The notes beneath the pieces are model-generated. The model worked only from the letters and a program-made list of their open reading frames with translations. It was not told where the DNA came from and made no database searches. Made by a program: the position numbers and the translations under genes. From NCBI GenBank assembly GCA_964639955.1, contig CAZXGJ010000001.1, positions 1 through 64,000 on the forward strand: DNA of 64,000 nucleotides. Reading direction: 5' to 3'. Positions within the stretch are counted from its first letter, which is position 1. The number at the start of each line of letters is the position of its first letter. Below, in pieces: positions 51,691 through 61,171 of the stretch. This DNA comes from IGN2 sp964639955. Its GTDB lineage: Bacteria; Bacteroidota; Ignavibacteria; Ignavibacteriales; Ignavibacteriaceae.

Positions 51691-54666
51691 ATGAATTTAT
51701 CCCTTAAAATCCTCCCGGTAATTTTCTTATGCGTATATCAACTACATGCTCAGAGTGTTGCCGATAAATTTTCAGCAGGAATGAATGCTTACCAGCAGCA
51801 CCTTTTTTCTGAAGCAAGTGAAATCTTTGAGGACATAACTGATACTTATGGAATAGAAGATGAGTTGTATGCTGCTGCCAAATATTATTCTGCTGAATCC
51901 TTGCTTAAAATGGGTAAAAAGGAAGAAGCAGCTGCCAAATTCGAATTTATTATCAGCAACATTATTTGGTCACATTTCAGGGAGGAAGCACTATTTAATA
52001 TTGGCCTGATATATTTTGAGCTGAAAAAATATTCTCTTTGCAGGAAAAATCTTGTTTTATTACTAAAAGATTATCCTAAGAGTGATTACGGCGGTTCTGC
52101 TTATTACTGGATTGGTGAATCATATGCTGAAGAGGAAAAACTTGAGGATGCTGTGGATTTCTTATTACGTGCGACCCAGGATAAAAATAATATTACACAT
52201 CGCGATTTATCTTTTTTTGCTCTCGCCGGTGTTTATGAAAAACAAGGTGATTATAACAACGCTGTAAAGTATTACGATCAGCTACTTACTCTTTATCCGA
52301 ATAGTTCCCTCGCTATTCAATCACAGTTCAGGATCGGAGTTTGCTATTTTAAACTTAAAGACTACTACACATCCATTCTTGAGCTAAATGATCCATCTTT
52401 AGATAAACTTTCTGAGAAGTCGCTGGCTGAAGGTTTATACCTTCTTGCAAATTCGTATTATAAGGTCGAAGAATTTGATAATGCTGCAAATACTTATAAT
52501 GAGATAATCGAAAGATTTCCTGCTTCAGATTTTTTCAGACCAGCCCGGTACGGATTGGCCTGGTCAAACTTTCAATTGAAAAAATATAATGATGCATTTA
52601 ACGTGTTTAATTATTTATCTGAAGGCAGCGATACTATTGCAATAAAATCTTTTATTTACAAGGGCGAAGCGAGACGGTATGCAGGTAATTATGCAGATGC
52701 TTTAAGAATTTTTCAGGAATTTATTAAACTTTATCCATCGCATTACCTTGCGCCTTTAGCCGAGTATCAAATAGGGGTAATCAATTTTGAGCAGAATAAG
52801 TTCGAACAGTCCAATATTCATTTAACTAATGCAACCTCATCCACAGATCCGTTAACTCGTGCGAGAGCATTCACACTCATCGGCGAAATCGAGCTTCAGA
52901 AGAAAAATTTTATAAAAGCAAAAGGTAATTTTGAACCGGCAATTAAAATAACACAGCCAGAATCTGAAGTTCATCAGAGAGCTTTGCTTGGTTTGGGAAT
53001 TGCTGCTTACCATTTACAGGATTATGAGACAGCGATTGACAAGCTTCGTGAGGTTGAAAACATCAATCCCGGTTTTGAACCGGATAAAGTAAATTTTTAC
53101 ATTGCCGAGTCATACTTTTCGGGCAGCAGGTACTCTGAAGCTCTGAGCCGTTATAATACCTTACAAACACAAAACGATGACCTGCTAAAACAGGTTATTT
53201 ATTCGAAAGGCTATTGTTATTTCAATACAGGAAGTTATGACAATGCTGCTTATCATTTTTCCGATTTTATTAAAAAATATCCTGATGATAAAAGGGTGCT
53301 TGATGCAAAATTAAGATTGGCAGATAGTTATTTTGGTAGTAAAAACTTTGTTGCAGCAAGCAGAATATTTAAAGAACTTTTTAATTCCAAATCTTTTTCC
53401 TCATCTGATCCTTATACTCATTATCAATACGCACAGGCACTTTACAAATCGGGCGAAACTGAGGAGGCAATTAAGGAATTTCAGAATCTTCAGCAAAAAT
53501 TTCCTGAATCGCAATATGCGGAAAATTCACTGTTTACCATTGGATGGATTAAATTTCAGCAAGGTTTGTTCGAAGAAGCCATACACGATTTCAGGAATGT
53601 TAAGATGATTTACAAGAAAAGTGTTTTGACACCGTTGATATATTATTCGATAGGCGATGCGTTTTTCAATATGGAAAAATATGATTCTGCTATTGTTAAT
53701 TACCAGAAGGTTATTTCTGGTTATCCTTCATCCGAATATGTGTTCGATGCAGTTAACGGCGTGCAATACAGCTATGTTGCAATGGGTAAACCTGAATTAG
53801 CCATTAGCCTCATTGATAATTTTGTGCAGAAGAATCCTAATTTAAAATTCTCTGACCTGATATTCTTTAAGAAAGGCGAGATATACTATAGTCTCCGGGA
53901 TTACCGTAATGCTAAAACAAGCTACCAGGAGTTTGTTGCTAAATACCCAAAAAGCAAGTATGCCGCCGAAGCATATTATTGGATGGGGAAAAGCGCACAG
54001 AACGTTAATGAATTGGATGAAGCTGCTTTTTATTTTCAAAAGGTTTTTGAAAACTATCCTGAATCAGAGCCGGCTGCATTATCGGTTATCGAACTCGGCA
54101 AAGTATATGAAGCAAACCAAAATTATTCTGCTGCTATCAAGCTGCTCGAGGGTGTCTCCTCCCGCTTAAAGGATTCTCCCCGCATACCCGAAATACTTTT
54201 TATGAAAGGACTGACTTATCTGAAGATGGAAGACATTCAGAATGCTTACGCCACTTTTAAAGAGCTTGCAATCTACCATCGGGAAACTTTATTTGCCGAT
54301 AAAGCAAAATTTGAAATGGGATTGATTGATCTTGCAGCTTCCAGATACAACAATGCTGACAGTTTCTTTCTTGAGATAGCTGAGAAAAGAACCGACGACC
54401 TCGGCGCAAAAGCTCAATATTATTACGGGCTTTCTCTTTATGAGCAAAAAAAATATACTGAATCTGTTTCAGCTTTGGTCCGTATTCGCACAGTATTTTC
54501 AAATTATAATGAATGGCTTTCTCGTTCATATTTATTACTGGGCGACTGTTATCTTGAGCTTAATGACAAAAGAAAGGCTGAAGAATTTTACCGTGCAGTA
54601 ATTGCAGGGAATAAAGGTACCGAACTTGAAGAGGAAGCAAGGAATAAATTAAATAGGTTAAAATGA
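51691..54666 (+). CDS. Large periplasmic TPR protein (991 residues)
   Basis: Signal peptide MNLSLKILPVIFLCVYQLHAQ. Nearly the whole length is TPR/Sel1-like 34-residue repeats, with units such as YAEEEKLEDAVDFLLRATQ, YEKQGDYNNAVKYYDQLL and SLRDYRNAKTSYQEFVAKYPKSKYAAEAYYWMGKS. The last type, with its YP and A-x-Y-W-x-G motif, is close to CpoB/YbgF and BamD repeats. It overlaps the barrel gene by four bases. A periplasmic scaffold acting with the TolQR-TonB complex is likely but not proven. Confidence 0.9.
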   Translation: MNLSLKILPVIFLCVYQLHAQSVADKFSAGMNAYQQHLFSEASEIFEDITDTYGIEDELYAAAKYYSAESLLKMGKKEEAAAKFEFIISNIIWSHFREEALFNIGLIYFELKKYSLCRKNLVLLLKDYPKSDYGGSAYYWIGESYAEEEKLEDAVDFLLRATQDKNNITHRDLSFFALAGVYEKQGDYNNAVKYYDQLLTLYPNSSLAIQSQFRIGVCYFKLKDYYTSILELNDPSLDKLSEKSLAEGLYLLANSYYKVEEFDNAANTYNEIIERFPASDFFRPARYGLAWSNFQLKKYNDAFNVFNYLSEGSDTIAIKSFIYKGEARRYAGNYADALRIFQEFIKLYPSHYLAPLAEYQIGVINFEQNKFEQSNIHLTNATSSTDPLTRARAFTLIGEIELQKKNFIKAKGNFEPAIKITQPESEVHQRALLGLGIAAYHLQDYETAIDKLREVENINPGFEPDKVNFYIAESYFSGSRYSEALSRYNTLQTQNDDLLKQVIYSKGYCYFNTGSYDNAAYHFSDFIKKYPDDKRVLDAKLRLADSYFGSKNFVAASRIFKELFNSKSFSSSDPYTHYQYAQALYKSGETEEAIKEFQNLQQKFPESQYAENSLFTIGWIKFQQGLFEEAIHDFRNVKMIYKKSVLTPLIYYSIGDAFFNMEKYDSAIVNYQKVISGYPSSEYVFDAVNGVQYSYVAMGKPELAISLIDNFVQKNPNLKFSDLIFFKKGEIYYSLRDYRNAKTSYQEFVAKYPKSKYAAEAYYWMGKSAQNVNELDEAAFYFQKVFENYPESEPAALSVIELGKVYEANQNYSAAIKLLEGVSSRLKDSPRIPEILFMKGLTYLKMEDIQNAYATFKELAIYHRETLFADKAKFEMGLIDLAASRYNNADSFFLEIAEKRTDDLGAKAQYYYGLSLYEQKKYTESVSALVRIRTVFSNYNEWLSRSYLLLGDCYLELNDKRKAEEFYRAVIAGNKGTELEEEARNKLNRLK

Positions 54667-56255
54667 AATCGTTAGTAGCATTAATCTTTATCTTAATTTG
54701 TAAGATCAATTTTGCCCAGGATGGTAAAAATCCGAACGTAGAATTACCTGATTTTGTAATAACAGGAAAAGACGAAATCTCGGTGCGTAAAGTTGAAAAA
54801 ATTCCTGCTGATTTGTTTTCAGCCATTTCTGATAATTACCTTAAACCTGCAATTAATCCGGATGAACTAACAGTTAATGAAATTTCTTACCCGGTTGAAA
54901 AAGATCTTTCTGTAATAGATTCCGCAAGATATCACCGTGGATTTATCTCCATAGAATCCGGACGCTTTAAACTACCTTCAGGAAAGGTTAATTATACTTT
55001 CCCATTTGATCGGGGAATGCTTAGGGGAACTATAACCGGGCTTAACCAGATTGAATATGTTGATAACAGTGACAGGCAAAACATTTTCGGTTCTTTGAAT
55101 CTGGATTACTCGCTGCCAATAGACGGCGGATTCTTACCCGGTTCAAGATTTTCAGTCGGGGGTAAGCATGAAAAAAATAAATATAAATTTTTTGGTTCGG
55201 TAGATCCGGATTTTCAAAGAACCTTAAATATGGGCTCTGCAGGAATTGGGTTTCAAAATCTTTATATGAAAAATTTTATTTTTGATTTTAAGTCCGGCGG
55301 CGATTTTACATATCTGGATGATGAAACATTTACTGAATCAATTTTTTACTTAAATGGATTTGCTAAGTACAGAGCTGATGATTTTTCAATTAATTTTACC
55401 GGTAATTTTAAAAATCAATCTTTGCAAACCGATTCCCTGAGGGATGTAAACAGCAATTTCTTTTTGCTCAGATCATCGGTTTCGCTTGAGCTGTTTGAAA
55501 AGATTAAGACAGATATAGGATTTTCTTTTTCTAAATCGGGTGAAAACAATTTCAATTCTATCTTTGCAGTACTAGCTTTAGAAATTGCAGAAAATTTAAC
55601 GCTGTTAGGTGAATTTTCTCCGGCAGCAGAATTTGTTACTGTTGGTGAGCTGATGCGAAAGAATCAGTATTTCAATCAACATACACTAGAAAATCTTTTT
55701 TTAATAAAGAAGAATAAATTAACGGCGGTCGTCAAGTACGAATTCGGAAAATATTACCAAATAGATGGCGGAATTGAATACTTTAAGGCAGAAAATCTTC
55801 CTTATTACTTAAATACTAACCATTCCGGATTTTTTGAGGTTACAACTGTTGAGGCAAAAAATCTTAACTTATTTTTAGACCTTATTTATCATCCCGGACC
55901 GTACGGCATCTTTTATGCAAGCTTCAATTATATTAATATTGAAAACTCTGATGGAAGAAGAATACCCTATTACCCGAATTTCGATGCATCAATATCGTAT
56001 GGTTATAATTTCAACAATTCATTAAAAGCGGAGCTTACTTTAAATTATTTATCGGATAGATATGCTGATATTGAAAATAAAACAAAGCTTAACGGTTTTT
56101 TTGACCTGGGGCTTAAACTTACTTATAAAATCCAACAGAATTTTATGTTGACATTCAGCCTGGAAAACATCATTAATGCAGAAAAAATTATTTGGGAAGG
56201 TTACCAGGAAAAACCTCTGGATGCTGCTATTGGTTTGAACTTTTTCTTTGATTAA
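54663..56255 (+). CDS. Outer-membrane barrel resembling a TonB-dependent receptor without plug
   Basis: 530 residues. Signal peptide to about 19 (ICKINFAQDG). The next segment VELPDFVITGKDEISV resembles the TonB box region of receptors (ELPEFVVTG), but no plug domain of about 110 residues follows; strands begin near 100. The rest is barrel-like with many aromatic-rich strands and ends AAIGLNFFFD, a BAM-type terminus. It is in the operon with TolQR and TonB, so energized contact is plausible. Confidence 0.8.
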   Translation: MKSLVALIFILICKINFAQDGKNPNVELPDFVITGKDEISVRKVEKIPADLFSAISDNYLKPAINPDELTVNEISYPVEKDLSVIDSARYHRGFISIESGRFKLPSGKVNYTFPFDRGMLRGTITGLNQIEYVDNSDRQNIFGSLNLDYSLPIDGGFLPGSRFSVGGKHEKNKYKFFGSVDPDFQRTLNMGSAGIGFQNLYMKNFIFDFKSGGDFTYLDDETFTESIFYLNGFAKYRADDFSINFTGNFKNQSLQTDSLRDVNSNFFLLRSSVSLELFEKIKTDIGFSFSKSGENNFNSIFAVLALEIAENLTLLGEFSPAAEFVTVGELMRKNQYFNQHTLENLFLIKKNKLTAVVKYEFGKYYQIDGGIEYFKAENLPYYLNTNHSGFFEVTTVEAKNLNLFLDLIYHPGPYGIFYASFNYINIENSDGRRIPYYPNFDASISYGYNFNNSLKAELTLNYLSDRYADIENKTKLNGFFDLGLKLTYKIQQNFMLTFSLENIINAEKIIWEGYQEKPLDAAIGLNFFFD

Positions 56256-56342
56256 CAATATTGTTGTTTTTTTACTACATTTGTACAGTGATTGTGAACA
56301 AATCAAAATTGGAATACTAATATTTATAGAATATGAACTCCA

Positions 56343-58109
56343 ATGATTACTAAAACACAACTGGCAAAAAAAATTACTGAAAAAGCCGGCTTAGTTCCGT
56401 TTGATGCGCAGCAATTCTTCGAAGTTTTTTTAAGCCGCATTTACAGCAGTTTAAACCCGGGCGAAGTGATCGGTTCTGCTGCTACAGGATATTTTACAGT
56501 AAGGAACTGTATTATTCGTTCCGAATCAAGTATTTCTGATTCATTAAGGAGTAATGAAATTACTGCTAAATTGATACTATTTTCTGAAGATTCGGATTTC
56601 AGTAAAGGAAGCAGGCACTTGCATTACTTCGGCATTCCCAAAGCACCCGATATTGCGGAAGATGAACTAAGTGCGCATTTAAATCTAAGTATATCCAAGC
56701 CTCAATTAGGTGAAAAAAATCTTTCTGACGAAAAATTTTTCCAATTAAAATCCAGTTCGGAAATCCTGAAGAATTTTAAATCCAGAGCAGATATACTATT
56801 AAATACATTTGAGAAAGTTGGAAATAATCGTGCTGAGGAGTTATTTGTTTTAGAAATTGACGGAGAAATTTCTGCAAAGTTATTTGATGAAGAGAAAAAT
56901 AAAATGCAGCCTTTTGAATTACGTCCTGCTGAGATTGATTATTCCGATCGGATCGAAGAATCAGAAAATGACTCCTTTTCGGGTCTTCCCTGGGATTTTG
57001 GAAGAAAATTTTTTGAGAAGAAGGTGGATTACCCTGAGCAGGACAGTACATTGGCAGCGCAAAAAGAAAATGAATTAACCGATGAAATAAAAACTGTTCA
57101 TAATAGTAATATTATTGAGGAGGCAGTAAGGGTAGAATTAGGCATAGATTCTTTGCCCGATAGCCAAAACAAGTCAGATGATGGCTCAGCCACTAACCAA
57201 GAAATTGAAAATTTTCAACCAGATGATTCTTCTGAAATTGAAGAAAAGAGTTCGAAATACGAACGGGTGAGAGCTTTTGTATCGAGTGAGATGAAAAGCA
57301 AACAGGCAGAGGAAGTTAGTCTGCCGGCAGATTTTACTTATAAAGAAATGGAAAATGATTCAGGGGTTGAAGCACCGGACGAATTTGTTCCGGTAAAATC
57401 AAAATCGGAAGCCTATCATTTAGTAGATATTAAAAAGCCAAAGAAAAAGATATTTAAGTTTTCAAAGAAGTCATCAAAGGATTCGGAAGAGTTTACATAT
57501 GGAAGAGATTATGGTAAACAAAGCTGGGTAATGTCTCTGGCAATTTCTGCTGCAGTGGTTTTAATTTTAGTTGGGTTAGTCTACATATTTTTGGAAAAGG
57601 ATTCTATTTTAACCAGCGAACCTAAAAACGTCTTTATTAAAGTAACTCCACCACCATACGTTAATGTAATAGAACGTGACTATGAGTTTGCTGTAACCTT
57701 TCCTTACTTACCATCAGAAAACGGGAATCAGATTTCAGGAATCGATCCTGAAGTATTTGCAGCGGGCGTAAAAATTGTTGAACAAATTCCGAAGCCTGAA
57801 GAGCCAAAGAAAATTGTAAAGGAAACGACAAATACTGAAGTTAAAACCCCTGAAAAGAAAACACCTGTTATAACTGAAAGAAATAAAAATATTTCAAAAT
57901 ATAAAGACTACTATGTTGTGCAGGTTTCTGCTTATCCGTCTTATACCGCTGCTGAGGAGGAAGCAGAAAAGTTCAGGGACCAGGGTTATAATGCTTTTAT
58001 TGAAATAGCAGAGATCCCCGGTAAAGGAACCTGGTACAGGATTAAAGTAGGTGATTTCACTTCAATAAAGCATGCCGAGGACTTTTTAATAAAAAACAGA
58101 AATCAATAA
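56343..58109 (+). CDS. Membrane protein with N-terminal HU-like domain and C-terminal SPOR domain
   Basis: 588 residues. The N-terminal ~85 residues (MITKTQLAKKITEKAGLVPFDAQQFFEVFLSRI, then GEVIGSAATGYFTVRN) follow the HU/IHF pattern of helices plus beta-arm region, in the variant seen in HU-CCDC81-like proteins of Bacteroidota. A long acidic, low-complexity cytoplasmic linker follows (90-390), one membrane helix near 395-418, a periplasmic Pro/Lys/Glu stretch, and a SPOR domain at 521-588 (YYVVQVSAYPSYTAAEEEAE ... GTWYRIKVGDF). SPOR domains bind denuded peptidoglycan at the septum. The layout would tie cytoplasmic DNA or protein to the division-site wall. It directly precedes tolQ. Confidence 0.88.
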   Translation: MITKTQLAKKITEKAGLVPFDAQQFFEVFLSRIYSSLNPGEVIGSAATGYFTVRNCIIRSESSISDSLRSNEITAKLILFSEDSDFSKGSRHLHYFGIPKAPDIAEDELSAHLNLSISKPQLGEKNLSDEKFFQLKSSSEILKNFKSRADILLNTFEKVGNNRAEELFVLEIDGEISAKLFDEEKNKMQPFELRPAEIDYSDRIEESENDSFSGLPWDFGRKFFEKKVDYPEQDSTLAAQKENELTDEIKTVHNSNIIEEAVRVELGIDSLPDSQNKSDDGSATNQEIENFQPDDSSEIEEKSSKYERVRAFVSSEMKSKQAEEVSLPADFTYKEMENDSGVEAPDEFVPVKSKSEAYHLVDIKKPKKKIFKFSKKSSKDSEEFTYGRDYGKQSWVMSLAISAAVVLILVGLVYIFLEKDSILTSEPKNVFIKVTPPPYVNVIERDYEFAVTFPYLPSENGNQISGIDPEVFAAGVKIVEQIPKPEEPKKIVKETTNTEVKTPEKKTPVITERNKNISKYKDYYVVQVSAYPSYTAAEEEAEKFRDQGYNAFIEIAEIPGKGTWYRIKVGDFTSIKHAEDFLIKNRNQ

Positions 58110-58126
58110 TTATCTTACAGGATGCT

Positions 58127-58783
58127 ATGAACTTTTTCGAAATTTTTCTAAAAGGCGGTCCGCTTATGTGGGCAATTCTTTTATGCTCTATAATCGGGCT
58201 TGCAGTAATAATTGACAGATTTTTGGTCTTGAGAAAAGCCAAAATTAATCTTCCTGCATTTATGGTTCGTGTTAGAGGGTTTATTAAAAACAAAGATATG
58301 AGCGGTGCAGCATCATTTTGTATGCAGGAAAAATCGCCAATTGCTAATATGGTTCGTAAAGGGTTAAAAAAATTCAGGCTAGGGCACGAAAGAGTAAAAG
58401 AAGCTATCGAGAATGCCGGAAGGCAGGAAATAAGCAAGCTTGAAAAGGGTTTGTCAATTCTTGCAACAATTGCCGGTGTGGCACCTTTGCTCGGATTCCT
58501 GGGTACGGTTACAGGAATGATCCAGGCTTTTATGACTATAGAAGACCTTGCAGGTGCAGCAAATCCGAGCGACCTTGCCGGTGGTATCTGGGAAGCATTA
58601 ATTACAACGGCATTCGGACTTATTGTAGGCATTCCGGCTTATGCATTTTATAACTACTTCCAGAATTCAGTAAAGAAGTTTGTTGCTGATATGGAAACAG
58701 TTGCTAATGATGTTGTTGACACAATTCAGGATACCAGCCTGGAAAGTGTTGATGTAGATGATGAAGTTGAAATTGATATTTGA
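58127..58783 (+). CDS. TolQ/ExbB/MotA proton-channel protein
   Basis: 218 residues, three membrane spans. Diagnostic region GLSILATIAGVAPLLGFLGTVTGMIQAF with the following LAGGIWEALITTAFGLIVGIPAYAFYN. Forms the proton-conducting complex with the next gene product to energize TonB or TolA. The C-terminus carries an extra acidic tail (VDVDDEVEIDI). 17 bases after the HU-SPOR gene. Confidence 0.95.
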   Translation: MNFFEIFLKGGPLMWAILLCSIIGLAVIIDRFLVLRKAKINLPAFMVRVRGFIKNKDMSGAASFCMQEKSPIANMVRKGLKKFRLGHERVKEAIENAGRQEISKLEKGLSILATIAGVAPLLGFLGTVTGMIQAFMTIEDLAGAANPSDLAGGIWEALITTAFGLIVGIPAYAFYNYFQNSVKKFVADMETVANDVVDTIQDTSLESVDVDDEVEIDI

Positions 58784-58792
58784 GTATATAAA

Positions 58793-59197
58793 ATGAAATT
58801 TAACGTATCAAACGAGCCTTTAAGTATTTTTTCTTATTCATCACTTACGGATATAGTTCTGCTCCTTGTAATTTTTTTCCTGCTTACTTCGCAATTTGTT
58901 ATCCAATCGGGTGTAAAAGTAAAGCTGCCCGGTTCAGAATTCCATGAACCTTCCGAGCCAACTCAATTACTGGTAACAATTACAGCTGCCGGTGTTGTTT
59001 ATGCAGGTGATGAAGAAACAAATATCGAATTGCTGTCTTCAAAATTAAATGAGTTGAAAACTTTATCGGAGGAAAATAATCTTATTATAAGAGCTGATAA
59101 GACTGTTCAGATCGATTTGGTTATAAAAGTAATTGATGCTGCCAAATCTGTTGGTATTGGTAAATTCACAATAGAAACAGAAAAAGAAAAACCTTAG
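58793..59197 (+). CDS. TolR/ExbD protein
   Basis: 134 residues. One membrane helix near 17-37 with the essential Asp (LTDIVLLLVIFFLLTSQF), followed by the periplasmic ExbD fold ending LVIKVIDAAKSVGIGKFTIETE. Nine bases separate it from tolQ and from the tonB-like gene. Confidence 0.95.
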   Translation: MKFNVSNEPLSIFSYSSLTDIVLLLVIFFLLTSQFVIQSGVKVKLPGSEFHEPSEPTQLLVTITAAGVVYAGDEETNIELLSSKLNELKTLSEENNLIIRADKTVQIDLVIKVIDAAKSVGIGKFTIETEKEKP

Positions 59198-59206
59198 GAG
59201 GTTTGC

Positions 59207-59884
59207 ATGCTTTCTTATATGGTTTCAATAGTCTTTCATACTGTTGTTATAATTATAATGATGTTAATTACTTTTTCATTCAGTTACGAACCTTCTGAAT
59301 TTGTTGAACTGTCTTTCGGAATCTCTGAGGAAGATGGCTCTTCAGGTGCTGAAGGAAACCAGATTGATAAGATTGAAGAAATTTCAGAGAACAGCGATTC
59401 TGAGCAAACAGAAAATAAAAATAAAGAAGTAACGGAAGTTGAACTGCCTGAATCTGAAAACACTGCCGAAGATAATATAATCAAACCGGCAGATGATGAT
59501 AAGGAAGTTTCTGATAAAAGCACTGAGATCAGTAATAAGACTATTAACTCCAATGTGTCTTCAACAGGGCAGGGTAACGAAGCTGAAGGCGAAGGCAGTT
59601 TCGGATTTGATATTGACTGGGGTGGCAAAGGCACCCGGAAAATTTATAGTTTCATTCTTCCCCAATATCCGGAAGGAGTAAAAAAGGAAATTAATATAAA
59701 ACTGCAGTTTACAATCCTTCCCGATGGAACAGTTGGAACCATAATACCAAAAATTAAGGCTGATACCAGACTTGAAAATGCCGCAATAAATTCACTAAGG
59801 CAGTGGAGGTTCGAAGCGCTTTCTCCGGGTCAGAAGCAGGTAGAGCAGACTGCTGTTATTGTTTTTCCTTATCGCCTTCAGTAG
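59207..59884 (+). CDS. TonB/TolA-type energy transducer
   Basis: 225 residues. N-terminal membrane helix (MVSIVFHTVVIIIMMLITFSF), a Glu/Asp/Ser/Lys-rich periplasmic linker (40-130) where usual TonB is Pro-rich, and a C-terminal TonB domain (QYPEGVKKEINIKLQFTILPDG ... LRQWRFEAL). Strong AGGAGG ribosome binding site. Its end overlaps the convergent 99-residue gene by 29 bases. Confidence 0.92.
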   Translation: MLSYMVSIVFHTVVIIIMMLITFSFSYEPSEFVELSFGISEEDGSSGAEGNQIDKIEEISENSDSEQTENKNKEVTEVELPESENTAEDNIIKPADDDKEVSDKSTEISNKTINSNVSSTGQGNEAEGEGSFGFDIDWGGKGTRKIYSFILPQYPEGVKKEINIKLQFTILPDGTVGTIIPKIKADTRLENAAINSLRQWRFEALSPGQKQVEQTAVIVFPYRLQ

Positions 59885-60155
59885 CAGTTTCTTTATAATA
59901 GAATCTGTAAAATATAATTTCTATGAGAGTAAGCAGCGATAGTGCGAATGTATCGCGGTCAAAATAAATTCCTAACCCTTCAGGTTCCATAAAAAGTTTT
60001 GCAATTAGTCCTGAAAGTGTCCAGCCTACTGCAAATAAAATCAGAATAAGTCCCAAATTCAGAAATGAAGAGGACAGACTTTCTTCCTGCCATTTCTTTG
60101 TAAAAATAATTAATGCAAAAAGAAAGTGAGCGAAAAAAATGAATGCCGTAATCAT
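59856..60155 (-). CDS. Small membrane protein of unknown function
   Basis: 99 residues, three hydrophobic segments (2-18, 31-51, 69-89) and a charged C-terminus. Not recognised. It is 13 bases downstream of the DUF4199-like gene and is the last gene of the minus-strand set. The 29-base overlap with the tonB-like gene is in opposite orientation. Confidence 0.65.
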   Translation of the reverse strand: MITAFIFFAHFLFALIIFTKKWQEESLSSSFLNLGLILILFAVGWTLSGLIAKLFMEPEGLGIYFDRDTFALSLLTLIEIIFYRFYYKETATEGDKEKQ

Positions 60156-60168
60156 ACTTATTAAATAA

Positions 60169-60669
60169 TTATTCTTTATTTCTTTTGTTGATCACTGCTG
60201 TTCCGATTACTCCGCCGAGCATTCCAAAAATAGAATAGGTTAATAAGTTTGTGAAAGTAATTATAACGCTATAAAGAAGTGAAAATCCTTTTAACCGGAT
60301 TTCTTCGACCATCCTTTTTAATAGTTGAATAGATTCGTTTGCTTCATCGCCTAAATTCAGATCGCGGATTACCTGTTCTGCCTGCGGAAAACCCATCACC
60401 AGATCGTTAGTTTTAGTTATATAAGTCAATAATATTTCGAAAACGCTTGCAAATAATGCAGCAACTATTCCTGTAAAGAGTCCTAAGAGAACACCGTTTC
60501 CTGTTTTTAGTTTGGTCAATTCAGGATTGGATCTTTTATAAAGTCTTACAGCAATAAATGCAGCAACAGGTATAAGCAGGCAGCAGGCAATGCTTTCCAA
60601 TCCGGGGATGGTAGTTAGTACTGCAGTACTAAATCCGCAAACAAGAGCAGGCAGTAATAATTTATTCAT
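60169..60669 (-). CDS. Four-span membrane protein, DUF4199-like
   Basis: 166 residues with four hydrophobic helices (1-20, 22-41, 59-82, 132-160) and a soluble region of about 45 residues between helices 3 and 4, the layout of the DUF4199 group. The start overlaps the DUF2085 gene by eight bases. Function unknown. Confidence 0.7.
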   Translation of the reverse strand: MNKLLLPALVCGFSTAVLTTIPGLESIACCLLIPVAAFIAVRLYKRSNPELTKLKTGNGVLLGLFTGIVAALFASVFEILLTYITKTNDLVMGFPQAEQVIRDLNLGDEANESIQLLKRMVEEIRLKGFSLLYSVIITFTNLLTYSIFGMLGGVIGTAVINKRNKE

Positions 60670-61171
60670 GGATTTTTCGATTAAAAGAAAATATTTCCAA
60701 TTCTCTTATCAAATATATGTAAATGCAAAATCCGAATGGAAAACCCGATGCGAAAGCAATTGGCTGTGAGTAAACATAAAATCCTGTGTTAGTAAAAATT
60801 ACATCAGCGATCATTAAAAATAAGGCTGCAGGCAGAAGGATTTTGATGGTATCAATGTTAGTATTTAATACTGCCAAGACCGCTGCAAAGAAAGCACCAG
60901 AATATATTCCTGCACACCTGGCGCATACAAGCATACGGTTCCCATTTATTGTAATGCATTTGTCTGCCAGCATGTGGCAGATAGGTGAATAAATTTCAGA
61001 AAGCAGGAATTCTAAAAATTTATTGTGCGAATAATCGAAGACAGGAAAAAGAAATCCGTATATCCAAAACATTACAAATAATAACGAAGTTATTCTTAAT
61101 AATTGATTGTGATTAAAAATGGAAACGCTTTTTGTACGAACAATTGTCGTAAGTAATGCTTTCAAGTTCAA
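60662..61171 (-). CDS. DUF2085 membrane protein
   Basis: 169 residues. The DUF2085 motif is present: ICHMLADKCITINGNRMLVCARCAGIYSG, with Cys spaced C-x7-C and CARC, which suggests metal or redox binding on the membrane face. Four helices. Overlaps the propeller gene by four bases. Function unknown. Confidence 0.85.
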   Translation of the reverse strand: MNLKALLTTIVRTKSVSIFNHNQLLRITSLLFVMFWIYGFLFPVFDYSHNKFLEFLLSEIYSPICHMLADKCITINGNRMLVCARCAGIYSGAFFAAVLAVLNTNIDTIKILLPAALFLMIADVIFTNTGFYVYSQPIAFASGFPFGFCIYIYLIRELEIFSFNRKIHE

